Assembly: GCF_000429025.1 (NCBI RefSeq)
Contig: NZ_KE386835.1
Location: 62,001 to 126,000, forward strand
Direction: 5' to 3'
From: Actinospineispora spinosispora DSM 44797
Lineage (GTDB): Bacteria; Actinomycetota; Actinomycetes; Mycobacteriales; Pseudonocardiaceae
Length of the DNA stretch: 64,000 bases
Numbering within the stretch: the stretch's first letter is position 1; the number at the start of each line of letters is the position of its first letter. The notes below the pieces were generated by a model, which was not told the origin of the DNA, made no database searches, and saw only the letters and a program-made list of their open reading frames with translations. Position numbers and translations under genes: made by a program. Below, in pieces: positions 15,403-24,997 of the stretch.

Positions 15403-16602
15403 CTACCGCGTGATCCCGGTGTGGCCGAGCGAGTAGCGGCCGGTCTGCGGCCAGACGCACAGGCCGTGCGGGCCCTTGCCCACCGGAATCTGTTTGATCA
15501 GGTGACCGTCGTCGGTGGACAGCACGTAGACGGCGTCGTTGTAACGACCGGACAGCCACAGCTGCTTGCCGTCGGCACTCAGCCCGCCCATGTCCGGGCT
15601 GGCGTGGCCCGGGATCTTCCACTTGGTCATCGGGGCGCCGGTGTAGGCGTCGAGGACGCTGACCGTGCCCTCGTGCCGGTTGGTCACGAACAGCCGTTTG
15701 GCCTCACGGTCCAGGTACAGCCCGTGGGCGCCCGGCCCCGTCGGGATCTCCTTGATGACCTTGGTCGCCGCGCCGTCGAGCACCCACAGCCCGTTCTGGT
15801 CGGAGTCGGCGATGTAGAACACCGAGCCGTCCGGGGCCAGCTTGATGTCCTGCGGGCCCATGTGGCGGTTGCGTTTCGGCATGTCGATTGTCCGCAGCAG
15901 CGTGCGGGTCTGCAGGTCGACGACCGCGACGCGACCGTCGAACTCGCAGGTGAAGACGCCGATGCGGCCGTTGGGCGTGTAGTCGGCGTGGTCGATGCCC
16001 GCGCAGTTCGGGGTGAGCGTCTCCGATTCCTGCTTCCAGGTCTTCGGGTTGTACCAGATCAGCCGCTTGCGGGCTTCGGCGACGACGATCGCGGCCGAGC
16101 CGTCCGGTGTGTAGTACATGTTGTACGGGTCGATCACCGGGATGCGCTTGTCCGGTTTGCCGGTGTTCGGGTCGAACGGGGTGACGGTGTTGCCGAGGTC
16201 GTCGGTCGCGTACAGCATGCGCATGTCGTGCGAGGGCACGACGTGCTGCACCTCGATACCGGCCGGGTACTTGCCGACCACCGCGAACGTCACCGGGTCG
16301 ATCACCCACACGTCGCCCGACTTCGTGTGCGGCACGTAGACCAACGGCTTCGCGGCCTTGGTCACGTCGTTGAGCATGTTCGCGCCGGCGTCGGAGTACA
16401 CGTTGTGCGGGTCGCTCACCGGCGGCATGCCGGGCAGCGGCGGGGAATGGACGTCGACGGGCGCACCGGCGGGCGTGCTGGTGGCCGGCGGTGGTGGAGC
16501 GGGAGCCGAGGTGGGGGGCGGGAGCTGGTGCTCGGCCGTCGCGCAACCACCGAGTGCGAGTGCCAGCGCGAGCGCCGACACTGTGCAAAACCTGTGTAAC
16601 AC
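15403..16602 (-). CDS. Beta-propeller (YVTN-type) lipoprotein
   Basis: This 399-aa secreted lipoprotein starts with a signal peptide ending in the lipobox LGGC (Cys20), followed by a Pro/Ala-rich spacer (residues 25-60). A repeat domain follows with at least six blade-like units such as GDVWVIDPVTFAVVGKYPAG, GRVAVVDLQTRTLLRTIDMP and GTVSVLDAYTGAPMTKWKIPG. These are typical of YVTN/cytochrome cd1-like beta-propellers, which bind partners or display on the cell surface. No heme or metal motif is evident. The GTG start at 16602 gives a normal signal sequence. Function is unknown. Confidence 0.82.
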   Translation of the reverse strand: MLHRFCTVSALALALALGGCATAEHQLPPPTSAPAPPPPATSTPAGAPVDVHSPPLPGMPPVSDPHNVYSDAGANMLNDVTKAAKPLVYVPHTKSGDVWVIDPVTFAVVGKYPAGIEVQHVVPSHDMRMLYATDDLGNTVTPFDPNTGKPDKRIPVIDPYNMYYTPDGSAAIVVAEARKRLIWYNPKTWKQESETLTPNCAGIDHADYTPNGRIGVFTCEFDGRVAVVDLQTRTLLRTIDMPKRNRHMGPQDIKLAPDGSVFYIADSDQNGLWVLDGAATKVIKEIPTGPGAHGLYLDREAKRLFVTNRHEGTVSVLDAYTGAPMTKWKIPGHASPDMGGLSADGKQLWLSGRYNDAVYVLSTDDGHLIKQIPVGKGPHGLCVWPQTGRYSLGHTGITR

Positions 16603-16746
16603 GGGCGGAGCGTAGCGTCAGGTTCTTGAGAGTCCGCACGGGAATAGCCACACCGCCTCGCGCACCTCGATGGGGTGAGCGTTGCGATCTTCATGGCACA
16701 CTGGGTGCCTCGTTCGCAGCCATAACACCGTAACGGAGTGAAGACC

Positions 16747-18759
16747 ATGCGCTACCTGGTCACCGGCGGTACCGGGTTCCTCGGCCGGCACCTGCTTGCC
16801 CGCCTGCTGACCCGAGCCGACGCGGAGATCACCTGCCTGGTCCGTACTCCCGGACGGCTGAGTGCCCGCACCTCCGACCTGCCCGGTCACGAGCGGCTCC
16901 ACGCGCTCAAGGGCGATCTCACGGTCGACGGTCTCGGGTTGTCCGACTCTGACCTCGAGGCGCTGGCCGGGGTCGACCACGTCGTACACCTGGCGGCGGT
17001 CTACGACATGACCGCGAGCGACGCCGCCAACCGGGCGGCGAACGTCGACGGCACCCGGCGGGTCATCGAGCTCGCGGAACGCATCGGCGCGGGAGTGCTG
17101 CACCACGTGTCCTCGGTCGCGGTGGCCGGTGACTACCGGGGCCGGTTCACCGAGTCGGACTTCGACGTCGACCAGCACCTCGGCTCGCCGTACCACTCGA
17201 CGAAGTTCGCCGCAGAGGCGCAGGTGCGCGCGCAGACGGCCGTGCCGTGGCGGGTCTACCGACCGGCGATCGTGGTCGGCGACTCACGCACCGGCGAGAT
17301 GGACAAGGTCGACGGCCCGTACTACCTGCTGCCCTCGATCGAGGCGATGGCGAAAGCGGTCGGACCCGCGGCGCCGCTGGTCCGGTCGGTGCCGATCCCG
17401 GTGCCCGACCTCGGTGCGACGACGATCGTCCCGGTCGACTACGTGGCCGACGCGATGGCCGAGCTGATGCACCGCGACGGGCTCGACGGCCGTGCGTTCC
17501 ACCTGGTCTCGCCGCACCCACAGCCGCTGGTCGGGGTGTACAACGCGCTCGCCGCGTCGGCCGGCGCGCCTCGGCTGACGCAGGCCATCCCGGACGCGGT
17601 CGCGGCGCCGGCACGCGCACTGGCCGGTCTGTTCGGTGACGTCATCGGCAAGGTGCCCGAGGTACTGGAGCTGCGCGACGCGGTACTGACCGAGATCGGC
17701 ATCCCGCCCGAGGTTCTGCCGCACATGGGCTTCCGCACGGTGTTCGACGACTCGCAGACCAGAGCGGCGCTGGCCGGCACCGGCATCAGCTGCCCGGAGT
17801 TCGCCGACTACGCCCCGGAGCTCTACCACTACTGGCGCGACCATCTCGACCCCAACCGCGCGCGCCGCCACGGTCCGAAGGGGCAACTCGACGGCCGCAC
17901 CGTGATGATCACCGGCGCGTCCTCCGGGATCGGCAGGGAGACCGCGCTGCGGGTCGCGGCCGAGGGCGGCATCCCGCTGCTCGTCGCCCGGCGCGGCGAG
18001 GAACTGGAGAAGGTCCGCGCCGAGATCGAGGAGGCGGGCGGCCGGGCGAGTGTCTACTCGTGCGACATCACCGACGCCGACTCGGTCGACAAGCTCGTCG
18101 GCGACGCGATGGCCGACCACGGCCAGGTCGACATGCTGGTCAACAACGCGGGCCGGTCGATCCGCCGCTCGGTCCGGCTGAGCTACGACCGGTTCCACGA
18201 CTACGAGCGCACCATGGCGATCAACTACTTCGGCGCGGTGCGGCTGACCCTGGCGCTGCTGCCGCAGATGTCGCGGCGGCGCTTCGGGCACATCGTCAAC
18301 ATCTCCTCGATCGGGGTGCAGACGAACCCGCCCCGGTTCTCCGCGTACCTCGGTTCGAAGGCGGCGCTGGACGCGTTCGCCAGGGTGGTGGCGAGCGAGA
18401 CCTACGGCGACGGGATCACCTTCACCACGATTCACATGCCGCTGGTGCGCACCGCCATGATCGCGCCGACGAACATCTACCGCGCCTTCCCGACGAAGTC
18501 GCCGGAGGAGGCGGCCGACATGGTGATGGACGCGTTGCACCGCCGTCCCAAGCACATCGGCACTCCGCTCGGCACGGCCGGCTCACTCGCCTACACCGTG
18601 GCGCCCCGCCTGACCGACGCCCTGCTGCACGTCGCGTTCCGGGTGTTCCCCGACTCGGCGGCGGCGCGGGGCGACGACGCGAGCGCCAGCACCGAGATGA
18701 GCACCCTGTCCCGGGGCGCGCGAGCCATGGCAAGGGTCCTGCCCGGCATCCACTGGTAG
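16747..18759 (+). CDS. Two-domain fatty acyl-CoA reductase-like SDR protein (AcrA1/FAR type)
   Basis: This 670-aa fusion of two Rossmann dehydrogenases has an N-terminal extended-SDR domain with GGTGFLG at residues 6-12, HVVHLAA, and YHSTK as the YxxxK pair. The C-terminal classical SDR has TGASSGIG at about 389, NNAG, a Ser in VNISSIG, and YLGSK. This order is known from mycobacterial AcrA1 (Rv3391) and related bacterial fatty acyl reductases, which reduce acyl-CoA to alcohol or aldehyde for wax or lipid synthesis. The start ATG at 16747 has GGAG eight bases upstream; a GTG at 16738 overlaps that site and is less likely. Acyl-CoA synthetase and dehydrogenase genes follow downstream. Confidence 0.82.
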   Translation: MRYLVTGGTGFLGRHLLARLLTRADAEITCLVRTPGRLSARTSDLPGHERLHALKGDLTVDGLGLSDSDLEALAGVDHVVHLAAVYDMTASDAANRAANVDGTRRVIELAERIGAGVLHHVSSVAVAGDYRGRFTESDFDVDQHLGSPYHSTKFAAEAQVRAQTAVPWRVYRPAIVVGDSRTGEMDKVDGPYYLLPSIEAMAKAVGPAAPLVRSVPIPVPDLGATTIVPVDYVADAMAELMHRDGLDGRAFHLVSPHPQPLVGVYNALAASAGAPRLTQAIPDAVAAPARALAGLFGDVIGKVPEVLELRDAVLTEIGIPPEVLPHMGFRTVFDDSQTRAALAGTGISCPEFADYAPELYHYWRDHLDPNRARRHGPKGQLDGRTVMITGASSGIGRETALRVAAEGGIPLLVARRGEELEKVRAEIEEAGGRASVYSCDITDADSVDKLVGDAMADHGQVDMLVNNAGRSIRRSVRLSYDRFHDYERTMAINYFGAVRLTLALLPQMSRRRFGHIVNISSIGVQTNPPRFSAYLGSKAALDAFARVVASETYGDGITFTTIHMPLVRTAMIAPTNIYRAFPTKSPEEAADMVMDALHRRPKHIGTPLGTAGSLAYTVAPRLTDALLHVAFRVFPDSAAARGDDASASTEMSTLSRGARAMARVLPGIHW

Positions 18760-18785
18760 CCGCCGCATCCGGGGCGCACAGAGCT

Positions 18786-18880
18786 GGGGACGCGTGCGAA
18801 GTCCCCACGCTCCAGTGTGCGCACGTTCGTGCTGTGTCGCACATGTCCGGACATGTGCGACACAGCACGAACGTGTGCAC
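18786..18880. terminator. Hairpin plus 64-bp palindrome P3 (GCACGAA family) 3' of the reductase gene
   Basis: A small stem GGGGAC...GTCCCC lies at 18786-18806. It is followed by a 64-bp palindrome (18817-18848 with 18849-18880) that has one mismatch, at its outer end, and no loop. The inner arm contains GTTCGTGCTGTGTCGCACAT. The outer part (GCACGAACGTG on one strand) matches palindromes P5 and P6. Confidence 0.75.
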
Positions 18881-19020
18881 AGTGGCCCGAGAGACCCTCG
18901 GACTGGGTGAGCTGTGGCCGCTTCGCCGGGGCCACGATCTCATCCTCAGCACTCGCACCCAACCGATTCGCCGCGGGCGCGGTCGTCCTGTTCGAGAGAC
19001 ACACCCTCGAGGAGGACGAC

Positions 19021-19353
19021 ATGGGAATCATGCGCACGCTGGTGGCGACCGGGCTGGCCGTCGGGTTGATACTGAGCACCGGTGCCTGCTCCGTCAGGGT
19101 CTGGGCCGATACCGGCCCGTCGGTGGACAAGGACATCGTGGCCCAGCAGATCTCCGCGCAGCTGGCCGCCAAGATCGGCCGAGCGCCGGAGCGGGTCAGC
19201 TGCCCGGAGAACTTGCCGGTGAAGCTGGGCGCGCACGTCCGGTGCACGCTCACCGACGGCGGCCAGAACCTGGGTGTCACCGTCACGGTGGACCAGGTGC
19301 AGGGTACGTACAGCCACTTCGTGTTCGCGGTGGATGAGCACGCGATGCCCTGA
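19021..19353 (+). CDS. DUF4333 lipoprotein
   Basis: This 110-aa lipoprotein has a signal peptide ending in STGAC (lipobox Cys23). The rest has the DUF4333 layout: a segment with DIVAQQISAQLAAKIG, then VSCPENLPVKLGAHVRCTLT with two Cys that likely form a disulfide, then VTVTVDQVQG. DUF4333 proteins are secreted proteins of unknown function in actinobacteria. The start ATG is strongly supported by GAGGAGG seven bases upstream. Confidence 0.85.
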   Translation: MGIMRTLVATGLAVGLILSTGACSVRVWADTGPSVDKDIVAQQISAQLAAKIGRAPERVSCPENLPVKLGAHVRCTLTDGGQNLGVTVTVDQVQGTYSHFVFAVDEHAMP

Positions 19354-19443
19354 GCTGCACTGATCACTCAGATGAGTGTACGAATGCGTGTGATGTCCGC
19401 TACATTGCTGAGTCACATCACAGCATTGCTTACGGAGGCGCGA

Positions 19444-20784
19444 GTGAGCAGTAGCGAACCCCAGTTGGACGAACGGTCGATCCGCAAGGTCGCCACACTC
19501 AGCCTCGTCGGCGCGAGCGTCGAGTGGTTCGACTTCTTCCTGTACGGCACCGCCGCCGCGTTGGTGTTCCCGAAGCTATTCTTCCCGAACGCCGACCCTG
19601 CCGTGGGTGTGCTGCTGTCCTTCGCCACGTTCGGCGTCGGCTTCGTGGCACGTCCGGTCGGCGGCGTCATCTGGGGACACTTCGGCGACCGGGTCGGCCG
19701 GAAGAAGGCGTTCCTGGCCGCTCTGCTCACCATGGCGGCGGGCAGCGTGCTGATCGGACTCATGCCGACCTACGCCGCGATCGGTGTCGCCGCGCCGATC
19801 CTGCTCACCGTGCTGCGCTTCGTCCAGGGCCTCGCGGTTGGTGGGCAATGGGGCGGCGCCGTGCTGCTGGCAACCGAGTTCGCGCCGCCTGGCAAGCGTG
19901 GTCTGTACGGCAGCGTGCCGCAGATCGGTGTACCCATCGGCGTGCTGATGGGTACGGTCGCCTACTTCTTCCTCAGCCTCGGGATGAGTGCGGAGGCGTT
20001 CCAGAGCTACGGCTGGCGCATTCCGTTCGTCGCCAGCGTCGTACTGGTCGCGGTCGCCGTGTACGCGCACAACAAGCTCGAGGAGACACCCGCGTTCCTG
20101 CATCTGCAGAAGCTCGCCGCGCAGCGCAAGGCCGAGGGAATCGTCAGCAAGTCGCCGGTCATCGAGGTCCTGCGCACCTCGTGGAGCCGCATCCTGCTGG
20201 CCGGTGGCGCGTTCACCGTGGTCAACACGACGTTCTACATCTACATCACGTTCAGCCAGGACTACGCCGTCCGCATCCTGCACATGCCCAAGACCACGGT
20301 GCTGATGGTCATCGCGATCGTGTCGCTGATCCAGATCCCGGCGCTGGCCGGTTTCGCCGCGATGTCGGATCGCGTCGGCCGCCGCACGATGTACCTGGCA
20401 GGCGCGGTCGGCACCGGGCTCTGGGCGTTCCCGCTGTTCTGGTTCATCGACACCGGCACCGGCTGGGGGCTCACGCTCGGCCTGCTCGGCGGCCAGCTGA
20501 CGCTCAGCATGATGTACGGGCCGATCGCCGCGTTCTTCGCCGAGATGTTCACCGCCCGGCTGCGCTACAGCGGCGCCTCGATGGGCTACCAGCTGGGCGC
20601 GTTGTTCGGCGGCGCGGTGTCGTCGGTGATCGCGTCCTGGCTGTTCACCGAGTTCGGCAGCAACGTGCCGATCTCGCTGTACATCATCCTGGTCTCGGTG
20701 ATCGCGGTCGGCTGCACGCTGGCGCTGAGCGAGACCTACCAGCACGACATGGACGATGCGGAGGACGCTGTTACCTCCCGGTAG
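19444..20784 (+). CDS. MHS-family MFS transporter (metabolite:proton symporter)
   Basis: This 446-aa protein with 12 membrane segments begins IRKVATLSLVGASVEWFDFFLYGTAAAL, the typical first-helix sequence of the MHS group (ShiA, ProP, KgtP). It carries GHFGDRVGRKKAF as motif A and SDRVGRRTMY in the second half. Such carriers import organic acids, shikimate or osmolytes with protons; the substrate is unknown. GTG start at 19444 with GGAGG five bases upstream. The acyl-CoA synthetase gene follows 21 nt later, so an organic acid taken up here could be activated by that enzyme (inference). Confidence 0.85.
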   Translation: MSSSEPQLDERSIRKVATLSLVGASVEWFDFFLYGTAAALVFPKLFFPNADPAVGVLLSFATFGVGFVARPVGGVIWGHFGDRVGRKKAFLAALLTMAAGSVLIGLMPTYAAIGVAAPILLTVLRFVQGLAVGGQWGGAVLLATEFAPPGKRGLYGSVPQIGVPIGVLMGTVAYFFLSLGMSAEAFQSYGWRIPFVASVVLVAVAVYAHNKLEETPAFLHLQKLAAQRKAEGIVSKSPVIEVLRTSWSRILLAGGAFTVVNTTFYIYITFSQDYAVRILHMPKTTVLMVIAIVSLIQIPALAGFAAMSDRVGRRTMYLAGAVGTGLWAFPLFWFIDTGTGWGLTLGLLGGQLTLSMMYGPIAAFFAEMFTARLRYSGASMGYQLGALFGGAVSSVIASWLFTEFGSNVPISLYIILVSVIAVGCTLALSETYQHDMDDAEDAVTSR

Positions 20785-20805
20785 CCACAGGCCGGTGAGT
20801 CCGGC

Positions 20806-22461
20806 ATGCTCGTGTTCGTGAAGGGCATGATCACGCCGGGCGACATCGGCAACGCGGTACAGCAGGCAGTAGAGCTGACCTGGGGGCTGGGGCTGCTCGC
20901 CAAGGCGGGCGTCGTGGCCCCGATGCGGCCGGACCGGGCGCTCGGCATCGCCGAGGGCTACCTGCGCTGGGGCATCAGCATGGCGACCGGTTACGCGGCG
21001 GGCGCCTCGCGGCACCCCGACCGGCCGGCGCTGATCGACGACCGGGGCGTGCTCACGTTCGCCGAGGTGAACGAGCGCAGCGAGCGGCTGGCCCGCGCGC
21101 TCGCCGACCGGGGCGTCGACGAGGACACCTCGATCGCGGTGCTGTGCCGCAACCACCGTGGCCCGGTCGAGGTCGCGGTCGCCGCGGCGCGGCTGGGTGC
21201 CGACGTCGCGCTGCTCAACACGTCGCTGTCCGCGAGCACCATCGGTGAGGTGCTGCGCGAGCAGGGCTCCACCGTGCTGGTCGCGGACGAGGAGTTCAGC
21301 GACAGCCTCGACAAGCTGCCCTCGACCTGCCGGTTGATCACCGCGTGGACCGAGAAGCCCACCCGTGACAGCCTCGACGAGCTGATCACCCACGGCGGGG
21401 ACGCCGTGCTTCCGCTGCGCCCGCCGCAGGGCAAGCTGATCGTCCTCACCTCGGGCACCACCGGCACCCCGAAGGGCGCGACCCGGCCCAGCCCGAAGAG
21501 CTGGGCACCCGCCGGCGCGATCCTGTCGCGCATCCCGTTCCAGGCGGGCGAGCCGATGTTCGTGGCCCCGCCGCTGTTCCACACCTGGGGCTTCGCGGCC
21601 ATGCAGCTGGCGATGATGCTCGGCGCGCCCGCCGTGCTGCGCCGCAAGTTCGACCCCGCCGACGCGCTGCGCTCGATCGCGGAACACCGCTGCGGGACGG
21701 TCATCGCCGTTCCGGTGATGCTGTCGCGGATCCTGGAGCTGCCGAAGGCGGAGATCGAGCGCTACGACGTGCGCCTGCGGGTCGTCGCCGCCAGCGGGTC
21801 CGCGCTGCCGGGCAACCTGGCCACCGAGTTCATGGACCAGTTCGGCGACGTGCTCTACAACCTGTACGGGTCCACCGAGGTGTCCTGGGTCAGCATCGCC
21901 GACCCGACCGACCTGCGAGCCGACCCGCGCACGGCGGGCAAGGCGCCGTGGGGCACCAAGCTGGAGATCCTGGACGACGACGGCAACCCGGTGCCCGAGG
22001 GCGAGGTCGGCCGGGTCTTCGTCGGCAACGGCATGATGTTCGAGGGCTACACGCGTGAGGGCGCCGAGGTCGAGATGCACGAAGGTCTGATGACGACCGG
22101 CGACCTCGGCAGGCTCGACGAGAACGGTCGGCTGTTCCTCAGCGGGCGCGGCGACTCGATGATCGTCTCGGGTGGCGAGAACGTCTACCCGGGGCCGGTG
22201 GAGGACCTGCTCGCCGAGCAGTCCGAGGTCCGTGAGGCCGCCGTCATCGGCGTCGACGACGAGAAGTTCGGCCAGCGGCTGGCCGCCTACGTGGTGCTGG
22301 CGGACGGCGCGAAGCTGGACGCGGACGGGGTCCGTGCGCTGGTCAAGGACCGGTTGTCCCGGTTCTCCGTGCCCCGTGACGTCGTGTTCCTCGACGAGCT
22401 GCCCCGCAACCCCACCGGCAAGGTACTGGCCCGCGAGCTGCCGAAGCCCGACGAGTCCTGA
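20806..22461 (+). CDS. Acyl-CoA synthetase (FadD-like AMP-forming ligase)
   Basis: This 551-aa adenylating enzyme has all core motifs in order: LTSGTTGTPKGA (P-loop, about residue 215), PPLFHTWGF, YGSTEVS (about 363), TTGDLG, GRGDSMIVSGGENVYP (hinge), and NPTGKVLARE with the catalytic Lys near the C terminus. It activates a carboxylic acid with ATP and joins it to CoA. Substrate class cannot be read from sequence; a medium or long chain fatty acid is likely. It lies between the MHS transporter and the acyl-CoA dehydrogenase genes on one strand with gaps of 21 and 7 nt, so it is one operon. Confidence 0.88.
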   Translation: MLVFVKGMITPGDIGNAVQQAVELTWGLGLLAKAGVVAPMRPDRALGIAEGYLRWGISMATGYAAGASRHPDRPALIDDRGVLTFAEVNERSERLARALADRGVDEDTSIAVLCRNHRGPVEVAVAAARLGADVALLNTSLSASTIGEVLREQGSTVLVADEEFSDSLDKLPSTCRLITAWTEKPTRDSLDELITHGGDAVLPLRPPQGKLIVLTSGTTGTPKGATRPSPKSWAPAGAILSRIPFQAGEPMFVAPPLFHTWGFAAMQLAMMLGAPAVLRRKFDPADALRSIAEHRCGTVIAVPVMLSRILELPKAEIERYDVRLRVVAASGSALPGNLATEFMDQFGDVLYNLYGSTEVSWVSIADPTDLRADPRTAGKAPWGTKLEILDDDGNPVPEGEVGRVFVGNGMMFEGYTREGAEVEMHEGLMTTGDLGRLDENGRLFLSGRGDSMIVSGGENVYPGPVEDLLAEQSEVREAAVIGVDDEKFGQRLAAYVVLADGAKLDADGVRALVKDRLSRFSVPRDVVFLDELPRNPTGKVLARELPKPDES

Positions 22462-22468
22462 CCCCGGA

Positions 22469-23599
22469 GTGCGTTCGCCCGTCGAGGAGCTGTTCGCCGC
22501 TCCCCCGGACGTCGCCGGCCATCCCGCCGTCCGGGCGGCGACCCGGATCGGTGCCGAGCTGCTCGAACCGCATGCCTCGGCGGCGGACGATCCACGGCGC
22601 GGCGTCGATCGGGCCCATCTCGCGCTCCTCGCCGAAGCCGGGCTGTACTCCGTCACGGTTCCGGCCGACCTGGGCGGGCACGGCGCGGACGCCCGCGTCG
22701 CTGCCGAGGTGGTCGAGCTGCTGGCCGCCGCCTGCGCGGCGACGTGGTTCGTCACGACGCAGCACGAGCTGCCGTCCGCTCTGGCCAGAACGTCCGTCGC
22801 CGACCCGGCCTTCGCCTACGGCGCCGCGTGCGCCCGGTACCGCGACGAGCTGAGCACCGGTCGAACCCGGGCCGGTATCGCCATCGCGCACATCCGCAGA
22901 CCCGGCCGGCCCACCATCCGTGCCGAGCGGGACGGACGGGGTTTCCGGTTCAGCGGCCGTGCGGACTGGTGCACCGGCTGGGGCCTCGTCGACCTGGTCA
23001 TGATCGCCGCGGTCACCGAGAGCGGTGAACTCGTCCTGGCGCTGCGACCGGCGGCGGCACAACGCGGCCTCCGCGCCTCGGCGGCGCTGCCGCTGGCCGT
23101 CATGGGCGGCACCCGCACCGTCGCGCTCGAACTGGACGAACTGATCATCGAGCCCGAGGACGTCCTGCTCGTCGCGCCGCTCGCCAGGTGGCTGGAGACC
23201 GACCTGTGGCACACGGCGAACACCCGTCCGGCGTCGCTCGGGTTGCTCCGCCGGGCGCTGGTCGAGCTGGAACGGATCGGTGACCTGCGGGAAAGGCCGG
23301 AGGCCCGCGCTCTCGCCCGGAAGCTGGCGGCCCCGGCCGCGAGACTGCGTGCCCGCGCCTACCAGCTGATCCTCGAGGTTCCCCCGGCCGAGCGGCTGAA
23401 CGAACGCGGACGGCTGCGCGGCGAGCTGGCCGAGCTGACCGTCCGAGCGACCCAGGCGCTCATCGCGGCACGAGCGGGCAGCGCCATGCTCCTGTCGAGC
23501 CCGGAGCAGCGCTGGGCCCGGGAGGCCTCGTTCCATCTCATCCAGGCGCAGACCGACAGCATCCGCACAGCCCAGCTCACCGCGTTCGGCGCCCCCTGA
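22469..23599 (+). CDS. Acyl-CoA dehydrogenase-like protein, divergent
   Basis: This 376-aa protein has the acyl-CoA dehydrogenase layout: an N-terminal helical region (LALLAEAGLYSVTVPADLGGHG), a middle beta region (FRFSGRADWCTGWGLVDLVMIAA), and a C-terminal helical bundle. Several family signatures are weak, and the usual catalytic Glu cannot be placed, so it may be a FadE-like or hydroxylase-like paralogue. The GTG start at 22469 is 7 nt after the synthetase stop, suggesting coupled translation; the frame is open further upstream but inside the previous gene. Its stop codon touches palindrome P4. Confidence 0.75.
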   Translation: MRSPVEELFAAPPDVAGHPAVRAATRIGAELLEPHASAADDPRRGVDRAHLALLAEAGLYSVTVPADLGGHGADARVAAEVVELLAAACAATWFVTTQHELPSALARTSVADPAFAYGAACARYRDELSTGRTRAGIAIAHIRRPGRPTIRAERDGRGFRFSGRADWCTGWGLVDLVMIAAVTESGELVLALRPAAAQRGLRASAALPLAVMGGTRTVALELDELIIEPEDVLLVAPLARWLETDLWHTANTRPASLGLLRRALVELERIGDLRERPEARALARKLAAPAARLRARAYQLILEVPPAERLNERGRLRGELAELTVRATQALIAARAGSAMLLSSPEQRWAREASFHLIQAQTDSIRTAQLTAFGAP

Positions 23600-23646
23600 C
23601 CCGTGAGTGGCGAGTGGTCCTAGAGGACCACTCGCCACTCACGGGT
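23599..23646. terminator. Long palindrome P4 (GTGAGTG family) between convergent genes
   Basis: Perfect 23-nt arms with a 2-nt loop; the arm contains GTGAGTGGCGAGTGGTCC. It sits exactly between two convergent stop codons (23597-23599 plus strand, 23650-23652 minus strand), as expected of a two-way terminator. The same 18-mer recurs in P7 and P8. Confidence 0.82.
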
Positions 23647-23649
23647 ATC

Positions 23650-24927
23650 TCAGCGGCGGATGGGCGGGGTGCGGCGCATCAGCCGCCGCACCGCCGCGCG
23701 CGGCCGTGCGGACACCGGCTCCGGCTGCCACGGTCCGTCCGTGGGGCGCACCGCTGCCTCGACCTCGACACGCAGCCGGTCGACGGCGGCCAGCAGGCCC
23801 CCGTGCTGGCCCCAGGCCGCCGCGTCCACTCTCGGGTCGACGACGAGCAGCCCGGCGAGCCGGTCACGCTTACGGCGCAGCTCCGCGAACCGGGTCTCCA
23901 TGTGTGCCCTCGACTGGTCGGCCGACGGCTCCGCGGTGGCGATCGGGTCGACCATGTCCATCGTGTCCGCGAACGCGTCCAGCACCTCGGCCAGCGCATC
24001 CCGGGTTGCGGCGCTGTAGGCACCGTCGATGTCGTCCTCGGCGACGAAGTAGGTGCGGTCGAGCACCGCGCGGCACAGATTGCGCAGCGATACGTAGCTG
24101 TGTTCGAGACCGGCCAGCGCGGTCCGCAACCGTGGCTGCGCCTCGCGGGCCGCCCGTCCCCTGGGGTTGAGCCGGGCACTCTCCTCGGTCCGCCCCAGGT
24201 GCAGGTCAGCACGGACGACCTCGTCACCGAGCTTGCGCGCACCGTCGAGGAAGCGGTCGGCGGCCGCCCGGTTCCACTCGCCGCGCAGCGCGGAGGCCAG
24301 CTCACGGGAGAAGCCGCTGAGCCTGCCGACGAGCTCACCGATCGCGTCGTCGGCTGGCTGGATGTACAGCGGTGGCGCGATGACCACGTTGACCAGGATG
24401 CCGACGGCGGCACCGATCAGTGTCTCGACGACCCGCCCGGTCGCGGTGGCGTCCAGGTCCGGCGATCCCGGAGTGAACCCGATGCTGGTGCTCGCCGCCG
24501 CCAGGACCAGCATCGCGCTGATCGGCACCTCCAGCAGGTTCGAGCCGAGGCGCAGCAACCTCCCGATGATCAACGAGATCCCGACGACCGCACCGAGGCT
24601 CCACCAGGTGAGCCCGGTCAGCTTCGCCACACCGACGGCGACCAGCACGCCGGAGACCACCGCCGCGACGCGATCCAATCCGCTGGTGAGCGTCTTGTAC
24701 AGGGTCAGCTGCACGACGAGCAACGCCGTCAGCGGCGCGAGAATCGGCTGGGCGCTGGTGTGCAGCAGGTCCGCGCACACGAAGGAGAGCACGGCGGCGA
24801 GAGTTGTCTTCGCGGTACGCAGGCCCGGGGTGCGGCCACGACGAAAACACGCGGCCCAGGCCCGGCGTACGGCGTCCGGTGTGGGTCGCACGAACGGACT
24901 CCTCACACTGTTGTCCTGGTTGGTCAC
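23650..24927 (-). CDS. FUSC/aromatic acid exporter-like membrane protein
   Basis: This 425-aa protein has about six hydrophobic segments in residues 35-200 (LRTAKTTLAAVLSFVCADLL, ILAPLTALLVVQLTLY, LTWWSLGAVVGISLIIGRLL, ETLIGAAVGILVNVVIAPPLYI). A long soluble helical C-terminal half follows. The pattern fits the FUSC/ArAE group linked to efflux of aromatic acids. The GTG start at 24927 begins MTNQDNSVRSP. No partner gene is close; the purine operon upstream ends 70 nt away on the same strand, so read-through is possible. Confidence 0.75.
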   Translation of the reverse strand: MTNQDNSVRSPFVRPTPDAVRRAWAACFRRGRTPGLRTAKTTLAAVLSFVCADLLHTSAQPILAPLTALLVVQLTLYKTLTSGLDRVAAVVSGVLVAVGVAKLTGLTWWSLGAVVGISLIIGRLLRLGSNLLEVPISAMLVLAAASTSIGFTPGSPDLDATATGRVVETLIGAAVGILVNVVIAPPLYIQPADDAIGELVGRLSGFSRELASALRGEWNRAAADRFLDGARKLGDEVVRADLHLGRTEESARLNPRGRAAREAQPRLRTALAGLEHSYVSLRNLCRAVLDRTYFVAEDDIDGAYSAATRDALAEVLDAFADTMDMVDPIATAEPSADQSRAHMETRFAELRRKRDRLAGLLVVDPRVDAAAWGQHGGLLAAVDRLRVEVEAAVRPTDGPWQPEPVSARPRAAVRRLMRRTPPIRR

Positions 24928-24997
24928 CGCAGTACATCGCCCTGGCGTTCCCGAACATTTCTGGATCGAGCAAGAACGTGGCCGGTGACACCACCCG

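Noticed and set aside
19576..22755. Very long open frame on the minus strand (over 1000 codons)
   Set aside because: It is antisense to the MHS transporter, acyl-CoA synthetase and dehydrogenase genes; the translation is His/Arg/Gln-rich with no domain, a usual artefact of GC-rich codon bias.
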